The notes: a model not told the origin generated them from the sequence alone. 10,783 nt of DNA from Bacteroidota bacterium (GCA_030611395.1 JAUWPX010000021.1:1-10783); one strand, 5' to 3'. Counted from the first letter of the stretch, positions 1 to 7,464 are shown. Made by a program: numbers and translations.

Positions 1-32
1 CGCAACGTTTTATATGCCAAAACGTTAGCAAA
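1..32. repeat. Right end of a possible attC-like palindrome, cut by the window edge
   Basis: The first bases hold AACGTT twice (4-9 and 21-26). The second copy forms the string GCCAAAACGTTAGC (16-29). The same layout, a CAAAC-like spacer followed by GTTA, closes the two other intergenic palindromes of the window (near 916-925 and 7385-7394). The left half that would pair with this end is outside the window, so the fold cannot be confirmed. I infer the 3' end of a site belonging to an upstream unit. Confidence 0.3.
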
Positions 33-40
33 AATACATA
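24..40 (+). repeat. Left 17-bp inverted repeat flanking higBA
   Basis: The sequence GTTAGCAAAAATACATA at 24-40 matches the reverse complement of 784-800 at 16 of 17 positions; the only difference is A versus G at position 34. The two arms enclose exactly the toxin-antitoxin pair. In integron cassettes the start of a cassette (the TTRRRY part of the core site) is complementary to the inverse core of the attC site at its own end, which this arrangement resembles. Terminal inverted repeats of a small transposon are the alternative. Confidence 0.6.
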
Positions 41-75
41 AAAAGCCCCTTGAATGGAAAATACTCATGAAATAA

Positions 76-90
76 TTACCATTTTGGTAA
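76..90. promoter_or_regulatory. Short inverted repeat upstream of the higBA promoter
   Basis: TTACC (76-80) and GGTAA (86-90) form a 5-bp inverted repeat with a 5-nt centre. It lies 10-24 bases before the -7 box, where a repressor could block the polymerase. HigA-type antitoxins usually repress their own operon, so this could be a secondary operator. It is short and could be chance. Confidence 0.3.
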
Positions 91-99
91 CTTTTTTCA

Positions 100-107
100 T
101 ATATTTG
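100..107 (+). promoter_or_regulatory. Bacteroidetes-type -7 promoter element of higBA
   Basis: TATATTTG fits the Bacteroidetes housekeeping -7 consensus TAnnTTTG exactly and ends 19 bases before the toxin start codon, giving a very short leader. No convincing TTTG -33 box is visible at the expected distance. The box overlaps the inverted repeat at 102-126. Confidence 0.5.
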
Positions 108-126
108 TCGTGAAATTTGACAAATA
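102..126. promoter_or_regulatory. Probable HigA operator, 8-bp inverted repeat
   Basis: TATTTGTC (102-109) and GACAAATA (119-126) are perfect 8-bp inverted arms with a 9-nt centre. The site overlaps the -7 box, covers the likely transcription start and ends directly at the toxin start codon. This is the typical place for autorepression by a helix-turn-helix antitoxin or toxin-antitoxin complex. The repeat is seen; the binding protein is inferred. Confidence 0.5.
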
Positions 127-420
127 ATGAGAGTTATTGCAAAAAAGACACTTAGAGAATTTTGGGAGAAACATAACGATTCTGAAGAACCACTTAAGAC
201 CTGGTACAAAGAAGCATCGAAGGCGACTTGGACTAATCCTTCAGATATCAAAGCAGAGTATGTAAAGGCAAGTATCTTAAAGAACTGTAGGGTTGTCTTT
301 AACATCTGTAGTAATAAATATCGATTAATTATTGAGATAAATTACAAACGACAATGGGTTTTTATTCGATTTATTGGGACTCATAATGATTATGACAATA
401 TTGACGCTAATAAAATATAG
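127..420 (+). CDS. higB: HigB-family type II toxin (mRNA interferase)
   Basis: This 97-residue basic protein belongs to the HigB toxin family (RelE-like fold), whose members cut mRNA, usually on the ribosome. Recognition rests on the family's C-terminal block: RVVFNI at 55-60, NKYRL at 63-67, and RFIGTHNDYD at 81-90 with the conserved His86 and Tyr89. The N-terminal part (RVIAKKTLREFWEKH) and the TW-NP-DIK stretch at 34-42 are also typical. Length is normal and the frame intact. The ATG was chosen because it directly follows the operator repeat. It comes first in the operon, 5 bases before the antitoxin gene, the usual toxin-first order of higBA. The pair is enclosed by 17-bp inverted repeats, which suggests a mobile unit. 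Activity cannot be judged from sequence. Confidence 0.88.
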   Translation: MRVIAKKTLREFWEKHNDSEEPLKTWYKEASKATWTNPSDIKAEYVKASILKNCRVVFNICSNKYRLIIEINYKRQWVFIRFIGTHNDYDNIDANKI

Positions 421-425
421 AAATT

Positions 426-782
426 ATGGATATAAAAGTTCTAAAAACAGAAGATGATTATAATCAAGCTTTAAAAAGACTTGACGAAATCTTTCATGCG
501 CCTGCTGATTCAAAAGAAGGGGATGAGGCTGAATTATTATCTATTTTGATTGAAAAATATGAGGATGATCATTATCCAATAGAACCTCCAGACCCAATTG
601 AGGCAATTAAATTTAGAATGGAGCAAATAGGTATGACAAAAAAGGAGTTGGCCGAAATAATTGGATATAAAAGTAGAGTTTCTGAAATTTTTAGTCGCAA
701 AAGAAAGTTGACTTTAAAAATGATACGAAATTTACATGTCCAATTAAAAATACCATATGAGTCATTAATTGCAAACTATTGA
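426..782 (+). CDS. higA: HigA-family antitoxin, XRE-type helix-turn-helix
   Basis: This 118-residue protein is the expected partner of the HigB toxin: it should bind and neutralise the toxin and repress the shared promoter. The N-terminal 45 residues are acidic and contain LKTEDDYNQALKRLDEIF, typical of this HigA subgroup. A conserved linker HYPIEPPDP follows at 49-57. Residues 60-115 form an XRE-like helix-turn-helix (QIGMTKKELAEIIGYKSRVSEIF, then a basic RKRKLTLKM turn). Length is normal. The gene starts 5 bases after the toxin stop, so translation is probably coupled. The likely operator is the inverted repeat at 102-126. The right-hand inverted repeat begins 2 bases after the stop codon, so almost nothing but the two genes lies between the repeats. 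Confidence 0.88.
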   Translation: MDIKVLKTEDDYNQALKRLDEIFHAPADSKEGDEAELLSILIEKYEDDHYPIEPPDPIEAIKFRMEQIGMTKKELAEIIGYKSRVSEIFSRKRKLTLKMIRNLHVQLKIPYESLIANY

Positions 783-783
783 G

Positions 784-800
784 TATGTACTTTTGCTAAC
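784..800 (-). repeat. Right 17-bp inverted repeat flanking higBA
   Basis: The reverse complement of these bases reads GTTAGCAAAAGTACATA and matches 24-40 with one mismatch. It ends in TGCTAAC, in the position and orientation of the inverse core (R'') of an attC site, and is separated by one base from the long palindrome at 802-916. It fits the RYYYAAC consensus only partly: the AAC end is right, the first bases are not. Confidence 0.6.
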
Positions 801-801
801 A

Positions 802-916
802 GCAAATATAGGTAAGCTGGATGAAAGTGCTAATTTTAAAGTAATTACACAATATATATATGTATTAACGGTTTGATAAGTGAGTGGCTCGGAATGCCCA
901 GCCTACCCATATTTGC
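802..916. repeat. Long imperfect palindrome after higBA, attC-like
   Basis: Bases 802-820 and 898-916 are inverted repeats of 19 nt that pair at 17 positions. The two exceptions (810/908 and 815/903) are A-C on the top strand and therefore G-T wobbles on the bottom strand. The 77-nt centre has no strong fold that I can see. Left of the stem is TGCTAAC; right of it is a 5-nt spacer AAACC and then ATTACG. A stem bracketed by short core-like sequences at a cassette end is the plan of an integron attC site. The right core reads ATTA rather than GTTA, which counts against a functional site. There is no T-run, so it is not a normal terminator. Confidence 0.5.
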
Positions 917-953
917 AAACCATTACGTCGTAGCCACAATAATATAAATAAGT

Positions 954-3900
954 ATGAGGGCTTTAACTTTATTTTTAGTGCTAAGTTTTTTCTTTTTAGA
1001 GATTATAAATGCCCAATCATTAAAAAATCAAAATTGGACTTATATTCCAATTGATAGCACCAAACAAAAATGGGGGGACTGGAATGATCCCGATTGGTTA
1101 CGCTATTTTGGTTTAGATTTTTGCGATGTAAACAGAGATGGCAACATAGATATCATTTCAGGAAGATACATCTATCATAATCCCGGGGGGACTATGGAGG
1201 GTTTATGGCAAAGAACTGTATTAGATGATAACGTGGATGCAATATTTTCAATTGATACCGACGGCGACCAATATTCAGATATCATAGCCCAGGCCCTTCC
1301 GGATATTTATTGGTATGAAGCAATTAACGAACAAGGTACACGGTACAAAAGAACAGCCATAGCAAGTATCCCGGCAACCAGCCATGTAAACAGCCAGGGC
1401 TTTGAAAAAGCCCAAATTTTGCCCGGCGGGCCAACAGAATTGCTAATTGCAGGAAATGGTAATATCTATTGTATCTCAATTCCAGCACAAATTCAAAGTT
1501 CAGAACAATGGCCAACGTATTTGATTGCCGTAAACACATCAGATGAAGGGATTGGTGTAGGTGATATTGATGGAGACGGCGACCTTGATATTGCCTGTGG
1601 CCGCAGGCCTAAAGTAGAAGGAGAGCCAAAGATACTGGTTTGGTTTGAAAATCCTGGTAGTATTGAACACCCCTGGGAAGACCATGTTGTTGGCTTTACC
1701 GAAAACGCCATTGACAGGGTTGAGATTGCTGATTTAACCGGGGATGGACATGTTGAAATTATCATTTCCGAAGAAAGGTATCCCGGTCTTGAACCCGATG
1801 GCTATTTGTATTGGTTTTCCGGAAAAGAAAATATTTATGTGGAATGGGAAAAGCATGTTATTGTCCGGCAATATTCTATGAACAACCTTGATGTTGCCGA
1901 TATTGACAATGATGGCGATATTGATATCATAACCAATGAACACAAAGGACCCGGGCTGGAATTGCAACTATGGGAAAATGATGGTAAAGCTAATTTCACT
2001 AAGCATATCCTTGATACCGGAAAAGAAAATCATTTAGGAACGCAATTTATTGATTTAGATGGCGATGGAGATTTGGATATAGCAGGTTGCGCATGGGATT
2101 ATTTTAACCGGATGCATGTTTGGAGAAATGATGCTATTAAACCGGTTAAACCGGGTAGCATTTTCAGGGAATATCGATGGGTACCACCAGAATCTACAGA
2201 TGCCGGCAAATTTTTAAGAGTTGGGGGAAACCTTAATTACCTTACTTCACCAGATCATTTTCCTCCGGAAAACCTTAAAGATGGGTTCATTCGGTTGGCC
2301 GACAGCATTGATTTAAGTGGTGCAACCTATGCTGAATTAGTTATTGAAAAGCTTCAATCTCATGAAGACACCAAAGGCTTAAAAATTCAAATAAATAACA
2401 ACGAATGGATACCCGTTCACGATCCACCCCGGATACCAAATCCTGCAACAGATTACATGTTTCATTTCTATCCTAAAATAAACATCCCCTTAGCTCATAT
2501 TGAAAGCGGTTTTATCGATTTCAAATTAGAAGTTGATGAACACCAGAAATGGAATTGGCCTCAAAACCTTATTTATGGATTGGTATTTCGCATTTACTAT
2601 GAAAATGAAAAAGGCGAATTAAATGCACGGATCGGAGGGATTGACAATAATAGTAAAATTGGTAATGAACAAAAAATGCAAATTTTTTCAGATCAATTAT
2701 CAGACATTAAAAAGGTCGATTATATCGGTTTCTATGAAGATGTTAACTGGCAAGGGGATGGCATCTATCGACAATGGCAATATCATATTCACATGGCAAA
2801 AATCAGGAACCACATTGGCGGCTCAAACACCCCCCCGTTTATTGTGAATTGGGATACTCATTGGCTTCCTGATCAGGATCAGGAAATGAAAATCATGGCA
2901 CGTGTCGAGGCTAAAAATGGGTTGATGTACTTAACTGAAGCGGTAGAAGGATTGAAATTAACCAGGGATTATTCTGTGCATTTAATTAAACCTTTCCAAC
3001 AACCATGTAATTGGGTAACAAGGGCCGGGGAATTCTCAGAATATTTCAACCTGCCTATCGAACCACAGGGCATTTCGCAGGCCAATCTTTATTGGAGGAG
3101 CTGGAGCCCATGCTATTCGGAAGGTATAAAATTAAATGATAAGGTAATTATTGAAAAGGAAAATTGGCCATGTTATGAATATTTTGAGCATATAAAAAAA
3201 TTACAGGATATTTCCATTCTCAAAAAAGGGCAAAACACCCTCACAACCCTGAAGACTCCATTACACAACGGGCAAATGGTGCATGGCATGGAAGTGCAAT
3301 GGCCAGGGATAATGATGAAAATTAAGTTTAAAAAGGAAAAAAAGATGCTGGATACAACTTTAATGGACTATGAAGGGAAGCCTCATTTTGTTATAAAAAC
3401 GAGTAAGCTTACATACTATTTTGATATTGAAGGAGGAGGTTTTTCACGCATTATTGACGAATTTGGAAATGACTGGATTTCTTTTAAACGGAATCCCTGG
3501 AATCAATATCCTGCATCAGCAGGCTCTTCTTTTCGCGGATTGCCCAATTTGGTTTATAATGGGGATGATGCCGGCGCCGGTCATCCGGGGCATTATAAAT
3601 GCAAATCATGGGTGGAAGGAAATAAAATTGTTACAGAAACTAAAAGTGGAAAATGGAAATGGAGCTGGGAATTTTTTGATGATCATGCTATCCTTGACAT
3701 TATAACAACAGATCCGGAACAAACTTATTGGTTCTTATATGAAGGTACACCAGGTGGGAAATTCAAACCTGGGGATTATTATTATGGAACTGAGAATGAT
3801 GGTCCATTTCAGGAACAGCACGACTTTTTTAATAGCGGAGCAATGTTTAACCAATTTCAATGGATGTATGCAGGCAATACGAATTCAAAAAATGTGTTCT

Positions 3901-4142
3901 ACATGATTCAAATGCAAAAAGATGCACATAATGATCTGATTTCATATCTTGGGAACAGCGAGGAAGGTATTAAAAGCAAAAATGGCATGACAGTTTTTGG
4001 ATTTGGTCGGGATAAGGAAACTAACCCACTTTTATCAAAACCTCAGAAGTTTGTAATTGGGTTTTATCCTGGAAGGATTACTGATGCATTTCTGCATAAA
4101 ACATTTTCGGAATTCATTACAAATAAATTCTTTAAACCTTAG
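954..4142 (+). CDS. Large secreted VCBS-propeller protein with unrecognised C-terminal domain
   Basis: This protein of 1062 residues starts with a Sec signal peptide (hydrophobic 4-18, probable cleavage after Ala20). Residues about 50-395 hold VCBS/FG-GAP repeats, each with a calcium-loop pattern such as DVNRDGNIDI, DIDGDGDLDI, DIDNDGDIDI and DLDGDGDLDI. Six are clear and a seventh (near LPGGPTELLI) is degenerate, which fits a seven-bladed propeller. Residues 396-800 look beta-rich and may include a carbohydrate-binding jelly roll, but I cannot name them. Residues about 800-1062 form a separate domain rich in aromatic residues, with GGGFSRIIDEFGNDWI and YWFLYEGTPGG as key strings. Similar strings seem familiar from proteins of polysaccharide degraders, but I know no function. 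No type IX secretion tail is visible. It forms an operon with the next gene (11-bp gap). A role on external polysaccharide is inferred. Confidence 0.75.
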   Translation: MRALTLFLVLSFFFLEIINAQSLKNQNWTYIPIDSTKQKWGDWNDPDWLRYFGLDFCDVNRDGNIDIISGRYIYHNPGGTMEGLWQRTVLDDNVDAIFSIDTDGDQYSDIIAQALPDIYWYEAINEQGTRYKRTAIASIPATSHVNSQGFEKAQILPGGPTELLIAGNGNIYCISIPAQIQSSEQWPTYLIAVNTSDEGIGVGDIDGDGDLDIACGRRPKVEGEPKILVWFENPGSIEHPWEDHVVGFTENAIDRVEIADLTGDGHVEIIISEERYPGLEPDGYLYWFSGKENIYVEWEKHVIVRQYSMNNLDVADIDNDGDIDIITNEHKGPGLELQLWENDGKANFTKHILDTGKENHLGTQFIDLDGDGDLDIAGCAWDYFNRMHVWRNDAIKPVKPGSIFREYRWVPPESTDAGKFLRVGGNLNYLTSPDHFPPENLKDGFIRLADSIDLSGATYAELVIEKLQSHEDTKGLKIQINNNEWIPVHDPPRIPNPATDYMFHFYPKINIPLAHIESGFIDFKLEVDEHQKWNWPQNLIYGLVFRIYYENEKGELNARIGGIDNNSKIGNEQKMQIFSDQLSDIKKVDYIGFYEDVNWQGDGIYRQWQYHIHMAKIRNHIGGSNTPPFIVNWDTHWLPDQDQEMKIMARVEAKNGLMYLTEAVEGLKLTRDYSVHLIKPFQQPCNWVTRAGEFSEYFNLPIEPQGISQANLYWRSWSPCYSEGIKLNDKVIIEKENWPCYEYFEHIKKLQDISILKKGQNTLTTLKTPLHNGQMVHGMEVQWPGIMMKIKFKKEKKMLDTTLMDYEGKPHFVIKTSKLTYYFDIEGGGFSRIIDEFGNDWISFKRNPWNQYPASAGSSFRGLPNLVYNGDDAGAGHPGHYKCKSWVEGNKIVTETKSGKWKWSWEFFDDHAILDIITTDPEQTYWFLYEGTPGGKFKPGDYYYGTENDGPFQEQHDFFNSGAMFNQFQWMYAGNTNSKNVFYMIQMQKDAHNDLISYLGNSEEGIKSKNGMTVFGFGRDKETNPLLSKPQKFVIGFYPGRITDAFLHKTFSEFITNKFFKP

Positions 4143-4153
4143 AAAATATAACT

Positions 4154-5380
4154 ATGAAAAAATCAATGTGTTTTTTTAAAAAGCTTGACCTGTTTGCTTT
4201 TAACTTATGTATAATAATAGCTATTGCAGGTTGTCAGATGAATACAAAAAAAGAACTCGACTTTCAATCATACGTGATTGCAGATTCGGTAAAACTTTTA
4301 TGGGCACATTGCCCTGTGGATATAACAGGTGATAAAATAACAGATTTAGTATTTATCCATGATAATGCTTCCGGTGGCTATCTGGGGTATTATGAAGGAA
4401 AAAAGGATACAGGTCTTTGGGTAAAGCATATAATAGCAGAAACACCGCCCGATGGGGGATTGTTTGCTTTAGGGGATTTGGAATGCGCTGATATTGATTT
4501 CGATGGTGATATAGATGTAGTTGCAGCAAAGCATCCTGGAGAGTGGGTGAAATCCAATGCCCCTGCATTGCTATATTGGTACGAAAACCCTGACTGGGAA
4601 GCACATCTTATTGGCGAGGCCCCGGGTTTTGTTAAAGATGTCAGTATAGTTGATTTTAATAAGGACAAAAAAATGGACATTGCTGTCATGACTTTTGATA
4701 ATAATACCTTAAGCATTTTTCAACAAATGGAAGCTGACAATTGGGAAAAGGTGCAATATTATCAGGGCTATAAAAACCTGCACGAAGGTATGGGCATAGG
4801 GGATGTAAATGGCGATGGATGGATAGATATTGTTGCCGATGCCCATATTTTCTATAATCCGGGGCAGGATTTAAAAGCCGAATGGAAAGAAGAGAATCTG
4901 GACGAAAAATGGAACACGCAAACAGGAAATTGGTCCAGGAACGGGACAAAGATATTTCTCCGTGATTTAGACAAGGATGGTAAAGCAGAAATATTTATCA
5001 GCCATTCCGAACGATCTGGTTATCCATTATCATGGTATAAACAAAATGAAAATGCCGAATGGGAAGAAAACATAATATGCGATAGTATCCCTGCATGTCA
5101 TACTTTACAGGTTTATGATTTTGATCTTGATGGCGATTATGATGTACTGGCAGGAATTAACAAAAACAGAGCTGTGGTTTTAGGTTTTACCAGCTTTGAA
5201 GTGACAATTTTCCTTAGTGAGGATAATTACAAGGTATGGACACCATTAGTTATTGAAGAAAATGGCATCTACAATGGCCAGGTTGCTGATTTTGACCAGG
5301 ATGGGGATTATGATATTTTTCGCTACCCAACTCATGATGCCATTAAATACTTTCTCTTCAAGAATAGAACAATTGATTGA
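4154..5380 (+). CDS. VCBS/FG-GAP seven-bladed propeller lipoprotein
   Basis: This 408-residue protein has a long signal peptide ending in a lipobox, IAGC, with Cys27 as the lipidated residue. The mature part is almost entirely VCBS/FG-GAP repeats with Asp-rich calcium loops. Seven can be counted: DITGDKITDL, DIDFDGDIDV, DFNKDKKMDI, DVNGDGWIDI, DLDKDGKAEI, DFDLDGDYDV and DFDQDGDYDI, so one closed seven-bladed propeller is likely. It shares the blade string W[YF]ENP with the upstream propeller, which suggests the two are related. There is no acidic surface-export signal right after the cysteine, so the side of the outer membrane is uncertain. It starts 11 bases after the upstream stop and is surely co-transcribed. 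No catalytic motif is visible; binding of a ligand or of its large partner is the simplest guess. Confidence 0.78.
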   Translation: MKKSMCFFKKLDLFAFNLCIIIAIAGCQMNTKKELDFQSYVIADSVKLLWAHCPVDITGDKITDLVFIHDNASGGYLGYYEGKKDTGLWVKHIIAETPPDGGLFALGDLECADIDFDGDIDVVAAKHPGEWVKSNAPALLYWYENPDWEAHLIGEAPGFVKDVSIVDFNKDKKMDIAVMTFDNNTLSIFQQMEADNWEKVQYYQGYKNLHEGMGIGDVNGDGWIDIVADAHIFYNPGQDLKAEWKEENLDEKWNTQTGNWSRNGTKIFLRDLDKDGKAEIFISHSERSGYPLSWYKQNENAEWEENIICDSIPACHTLQVYDFDLDGDYDVLAGINKNRAVVLGFTSFEVTIFLSEDNYKVWTPLVIEENGIYNGQVADFDQDGDYDIFRYPTHDAIKYFLFKNRTID

Positions 5381-5525
5381 TATGCCATTACAAATTGTAA
5401 ATATTTATCTAAATTAAATTTTACGGCTATCAACATAACCTTGTAGCGCATTCTAAAATAGAAAACTATAAAAAGGGCTTTTATGATTTTATCGGTATTG
5501 ACCTTTGCAATTTGATTTTGTACTG
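5381..5525. other. Convergent intergenic gap, no clear terminator
   Basis: The propeller operon and the isomerase-like gene end tail to tail here. Only weak AT-rich inverted repeats are present (TTACA/TGTAA near 5388-5400 and ATAAAA/TTTTAT near 5469-5485). Neither is GC-rich enough to call as an intrinsic terminator. Confidence 0.4.
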
Positions 5526-7118
5526 CTATTTATCATCCTCTATAAACTCAAAACCAATTAAGGTTGCCAGGTCCCTGAACTCCTCCCGGAAATCACCATA
5601 AAAAACCACCCTGTGTTGATTAAATATCTCCCAATTGATATTTTCAAGTAATGCTTTGGTATTGGTTTCAATAGCTATTTTTGACCTGCAATAAATATTA
5701 TCAAAGTCCTCAATGAGACATCTACCCGAAACAGCCTGACCTGTGAAAACGCTTAATTTCTTATCATAAATGCTCATTCCTAATACGGTGACAGTTTCAT
5801 TTGTAGGATATTTGACAGCTACACATCCTCCACATTGTTTTTCATATTGCTGAGGCAGGTCTCTGATAATATAAGGACACATCCTTTCATCTCCGTATGG
5901 GTCAAGGGGACCTTCACAGTGGCCAATGTAAGCAACGTGATTAAAATGATCTATTATATAGTCACCATTAAAACCCTTCCTCCCTGTAATATTAAAACCT
6001 AATTGTTGTGAGATTAGGCTATATATAAGGCATTCCGAAGGAGCAGCCAGGGAACCTTCAGTAGATAATTGCATTGACGCTAATCCCTGAGAAGGAATAG
6101 CACCTTTTTTGTATTGTGCAAATATGCCGTATCCCTCCGTGGTTACCGTTCCACAGTTATATTTATCCCTTAGTTCTTTCATAGCTAAATAAACCTCTGC
6201 TGATTTTACAATGTCCTCTTCAGTAACCTCATCCCATTTTACCTCCAGAGCTCCATCAATCCACATCTTAGCTACCTGTTTTGCTTTAAGCTCTTCATTC
6301 TTTTTTACCTCCTGGATTTTATTAAATAATTCCTCCTGAGGTATCGTTATAAGTTCTACTCCAAATAGTTTCTTTAAATTATCAACACAAACCTTTTCAT
6401 AGACTTCAGTATCCCCGTATTTGGGTGTATATCCTCCCAGTGGAGGATCATCCGTAATAGACAAGATCCTCAGACCTTTCATTTTTGAGATAGCTTGAAT
6501 CAACTTAATCTTCTTTGCTAAATCTTCAAATCTTGCAGATTGAGAAGCATCTTGTATCATCGCTATGTGAGCCGTCAGAATTTTCTTCCCTTTATAGCCT
6601 TGATAACTAAAACTTTCCTGCCACATTCCCCATAAAGGAAACACCGTTATTATAGGTAAGTCGGTTTTGATCAAAACATCTGTTAAAGTACCGCCAAATT
6701 GGTGTCCTCCTGATAAAGGACCAAAAATAACAATCCCATCTATGCCTTCTTTTGATAAATTATTTACTTTGTTAATAGCAACATCAGTCTCAATAGGATG
6801 TATATCTCCAACAAATTCTACTCCTTTGCACCTCTTTCTTAATTCATTTAATATTTCTTCATTCGTTACCAGTTTTTGCGCAGCCTCTTTGGCACTCCAC
6901 CCTGCTCTTTCAATAATAGAAGAAGCCTCTTGCGCTATTCCGCTTCCACGGAACATTACAAATACTTTAGCTTTCTCTTTCCCAATTCCTTTGGTTTCCT
7001 TTGCGCTTGAGGTATTCTTAGTATTCTCATTTGCTTTAACTGACTCTGGCATAAATATATAAGCTGGAGTAACAATCATGATAATTAATAATAATTTTAC
7101 ATTTTTCTTAATAGTCAT
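5526..7118 (-). CDS. Exported L-fucose/L-arabinose isomerase-like protein
   Basis: This 530-residue protein has an N-terminal signal peptide (basic start, hydrophobic 8-23, likely cleavage after VKA at 27-29), then a Lys-rich linker to about 50. Residues 51-270 resemble the alternating alpha/beta N-terminal domains of the fucose/arabinose isomerase fold (VFVMFRGSG, GIDGIVIFGPLSGGHQFGG). Residues 305-480 resemble its C-terminal part: a central Glu354 in STEGSLAAPSE, Asp386 or Asp390, then HC at 400-401, and a late block at 428-467 (CGGCVAV to SGRC). In the family, Glu, Asp and His bind the metal that drives aldose-ketose isomerisation. The usual second acid next to the Glu is missing here (TEGS), so substrate or activity may differ. 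Known members are cytoplasmic, so export is unusual. It is transcribed alone and convergent with the propeller operon. Fold assignment is moderate; enzyme activity is unproven. Confidence 0.6.
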   Translation of the reverse strand: MTIKKNVKLLLIIMIVTPAYIFMPESVKANENTKNTSSAKETKGIGKEKAKVFVMFRGSGIAQEASSIIERAGWSAKEAAQKLVTNEEILNELRKRCKGVEFVGDIHPIETDVAINKVNNLSKEGIDGIVIFGPLSGGHQFGGTLTDVLIKTDLPIITVFPLWGMWQESFSYQGYKGKKILTAHIAMIQDASQSARFEDLAKKIKLIQAISKMKGLRILSITDDPPLGGYTPKYGDTEVYEKVCVDNLKKLFGVELITIPQEELFNKIQEVKKNEELKAKQVAKMWIDGALEVKWDEVTEEDIVKSAEVYLAMKELRDKYNCGTVTTEGYGIFAQYKKGAIPSQGLASMQLSTEGSLAAPSECLIYSLISQQLGFNITGRKGFNGDYIIDHFNHVAYIGHCEGPLDPYGDERMCPYIIRDLPQQYEKQCGGCVAVKYPTNETVTVLGMSIYDKKLSVFTGQAVSGRCLIEDFDNIYCRSKIAIETNTKALLENINWEIFNQHRVVFYGDFREEFRDLATLIGFEFIEDDK

Positions 7119-7464
7119 AATTTTGTATTTTAAATTTGTAAAAGTTAATAATTTATAAATATTCGGTGCATTTCTGTTTTTTTAAATTATTCAGAAAGAT
7201 AACCGGAAATAATTTATCTTCCAAAAGTTCAGACCGGTAAAACATGAAAAGCCTTTTAGAATTTGAATGGTCTAAAGGATAATAACAAGCAGATATTTGG
7301 TAATTAATGTACTGGCAATAAAAAGCCGGTCATACACCATAGCCTCAATGGCCAATACACGACCAAAGCTACGGTGCATACCGGCCAAACGTTATGCTTA
7401 AGCTTAAAGCAACCAAATTGATATGCTTTTCATCTATTAAGTACAACATTCAAGACCAAACATC
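7119..7464. other. Divergent intergenic region between isomerase-like gene and lipoprotein
   Basis: These 346 bases must hold the promoters of both flanking genes, which point away from each other. I found no perfect TAnnTTTG box on either strand. The only strong structure is the palindrome at 7325-7385 with its CAAAC-GTTATGC end, followed by the 10-bp palindrome TTAAGCTTAA (7398-7407). No open frame here looks coding. Confidence 0.5.
7325..7397. repeat. Second attC-like imperfect palindrome, ending in GTTATGC
   Basis: GCCGGT (7325-7330) pairs with ACCGGC (7380-7385). After a small internal loop, CACCATAGC (7335-7343) pairs with GCTACGGTG (7368-7376) at 8 of 9 positions. The one mismatch is A-C on top and G-T on the bottom strand, as in the palindrome after higBA. 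A 5-nt spacer CAAAC and then GTTATGC follow, close to the attC core GTTRRRY. The left flank lacks a matching inverse core (AAAAA sits there), so as an attC site it would be incomplete. There is no T-run, so an intrinsic terminator is unlikely. Confidence 0.45.

Noticed and set aside
24..800. Small transposon or MITE with 17-bp terminal inverted repeats
   Set aside because: There is no transposase and the bases outside the repeats (AAAAC left, AGCAA right) are not a target duplication. The adjoining palindrome is better explained by a cassette end, though this alternative is not fully excluded.
802..916. Rho-independent terminator of higBA
   Set aside because: The stem arms are separated by a 77-nt centre and no T-run follows on either strand.
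954..5380. Polysaccharide utilisation locus
   Set aside because: No SusC/SusD pair, glycoside hydrolase, lyase, sulfatase or regulator is visible, so the term is not justified by this window alone.
6667..7062. A 131-codon plus-strand frame
   Set aside because: Antisense to the isomerase-like gene in its signal and N-terminal region; low-complexity hydrophobic product without a family signature.
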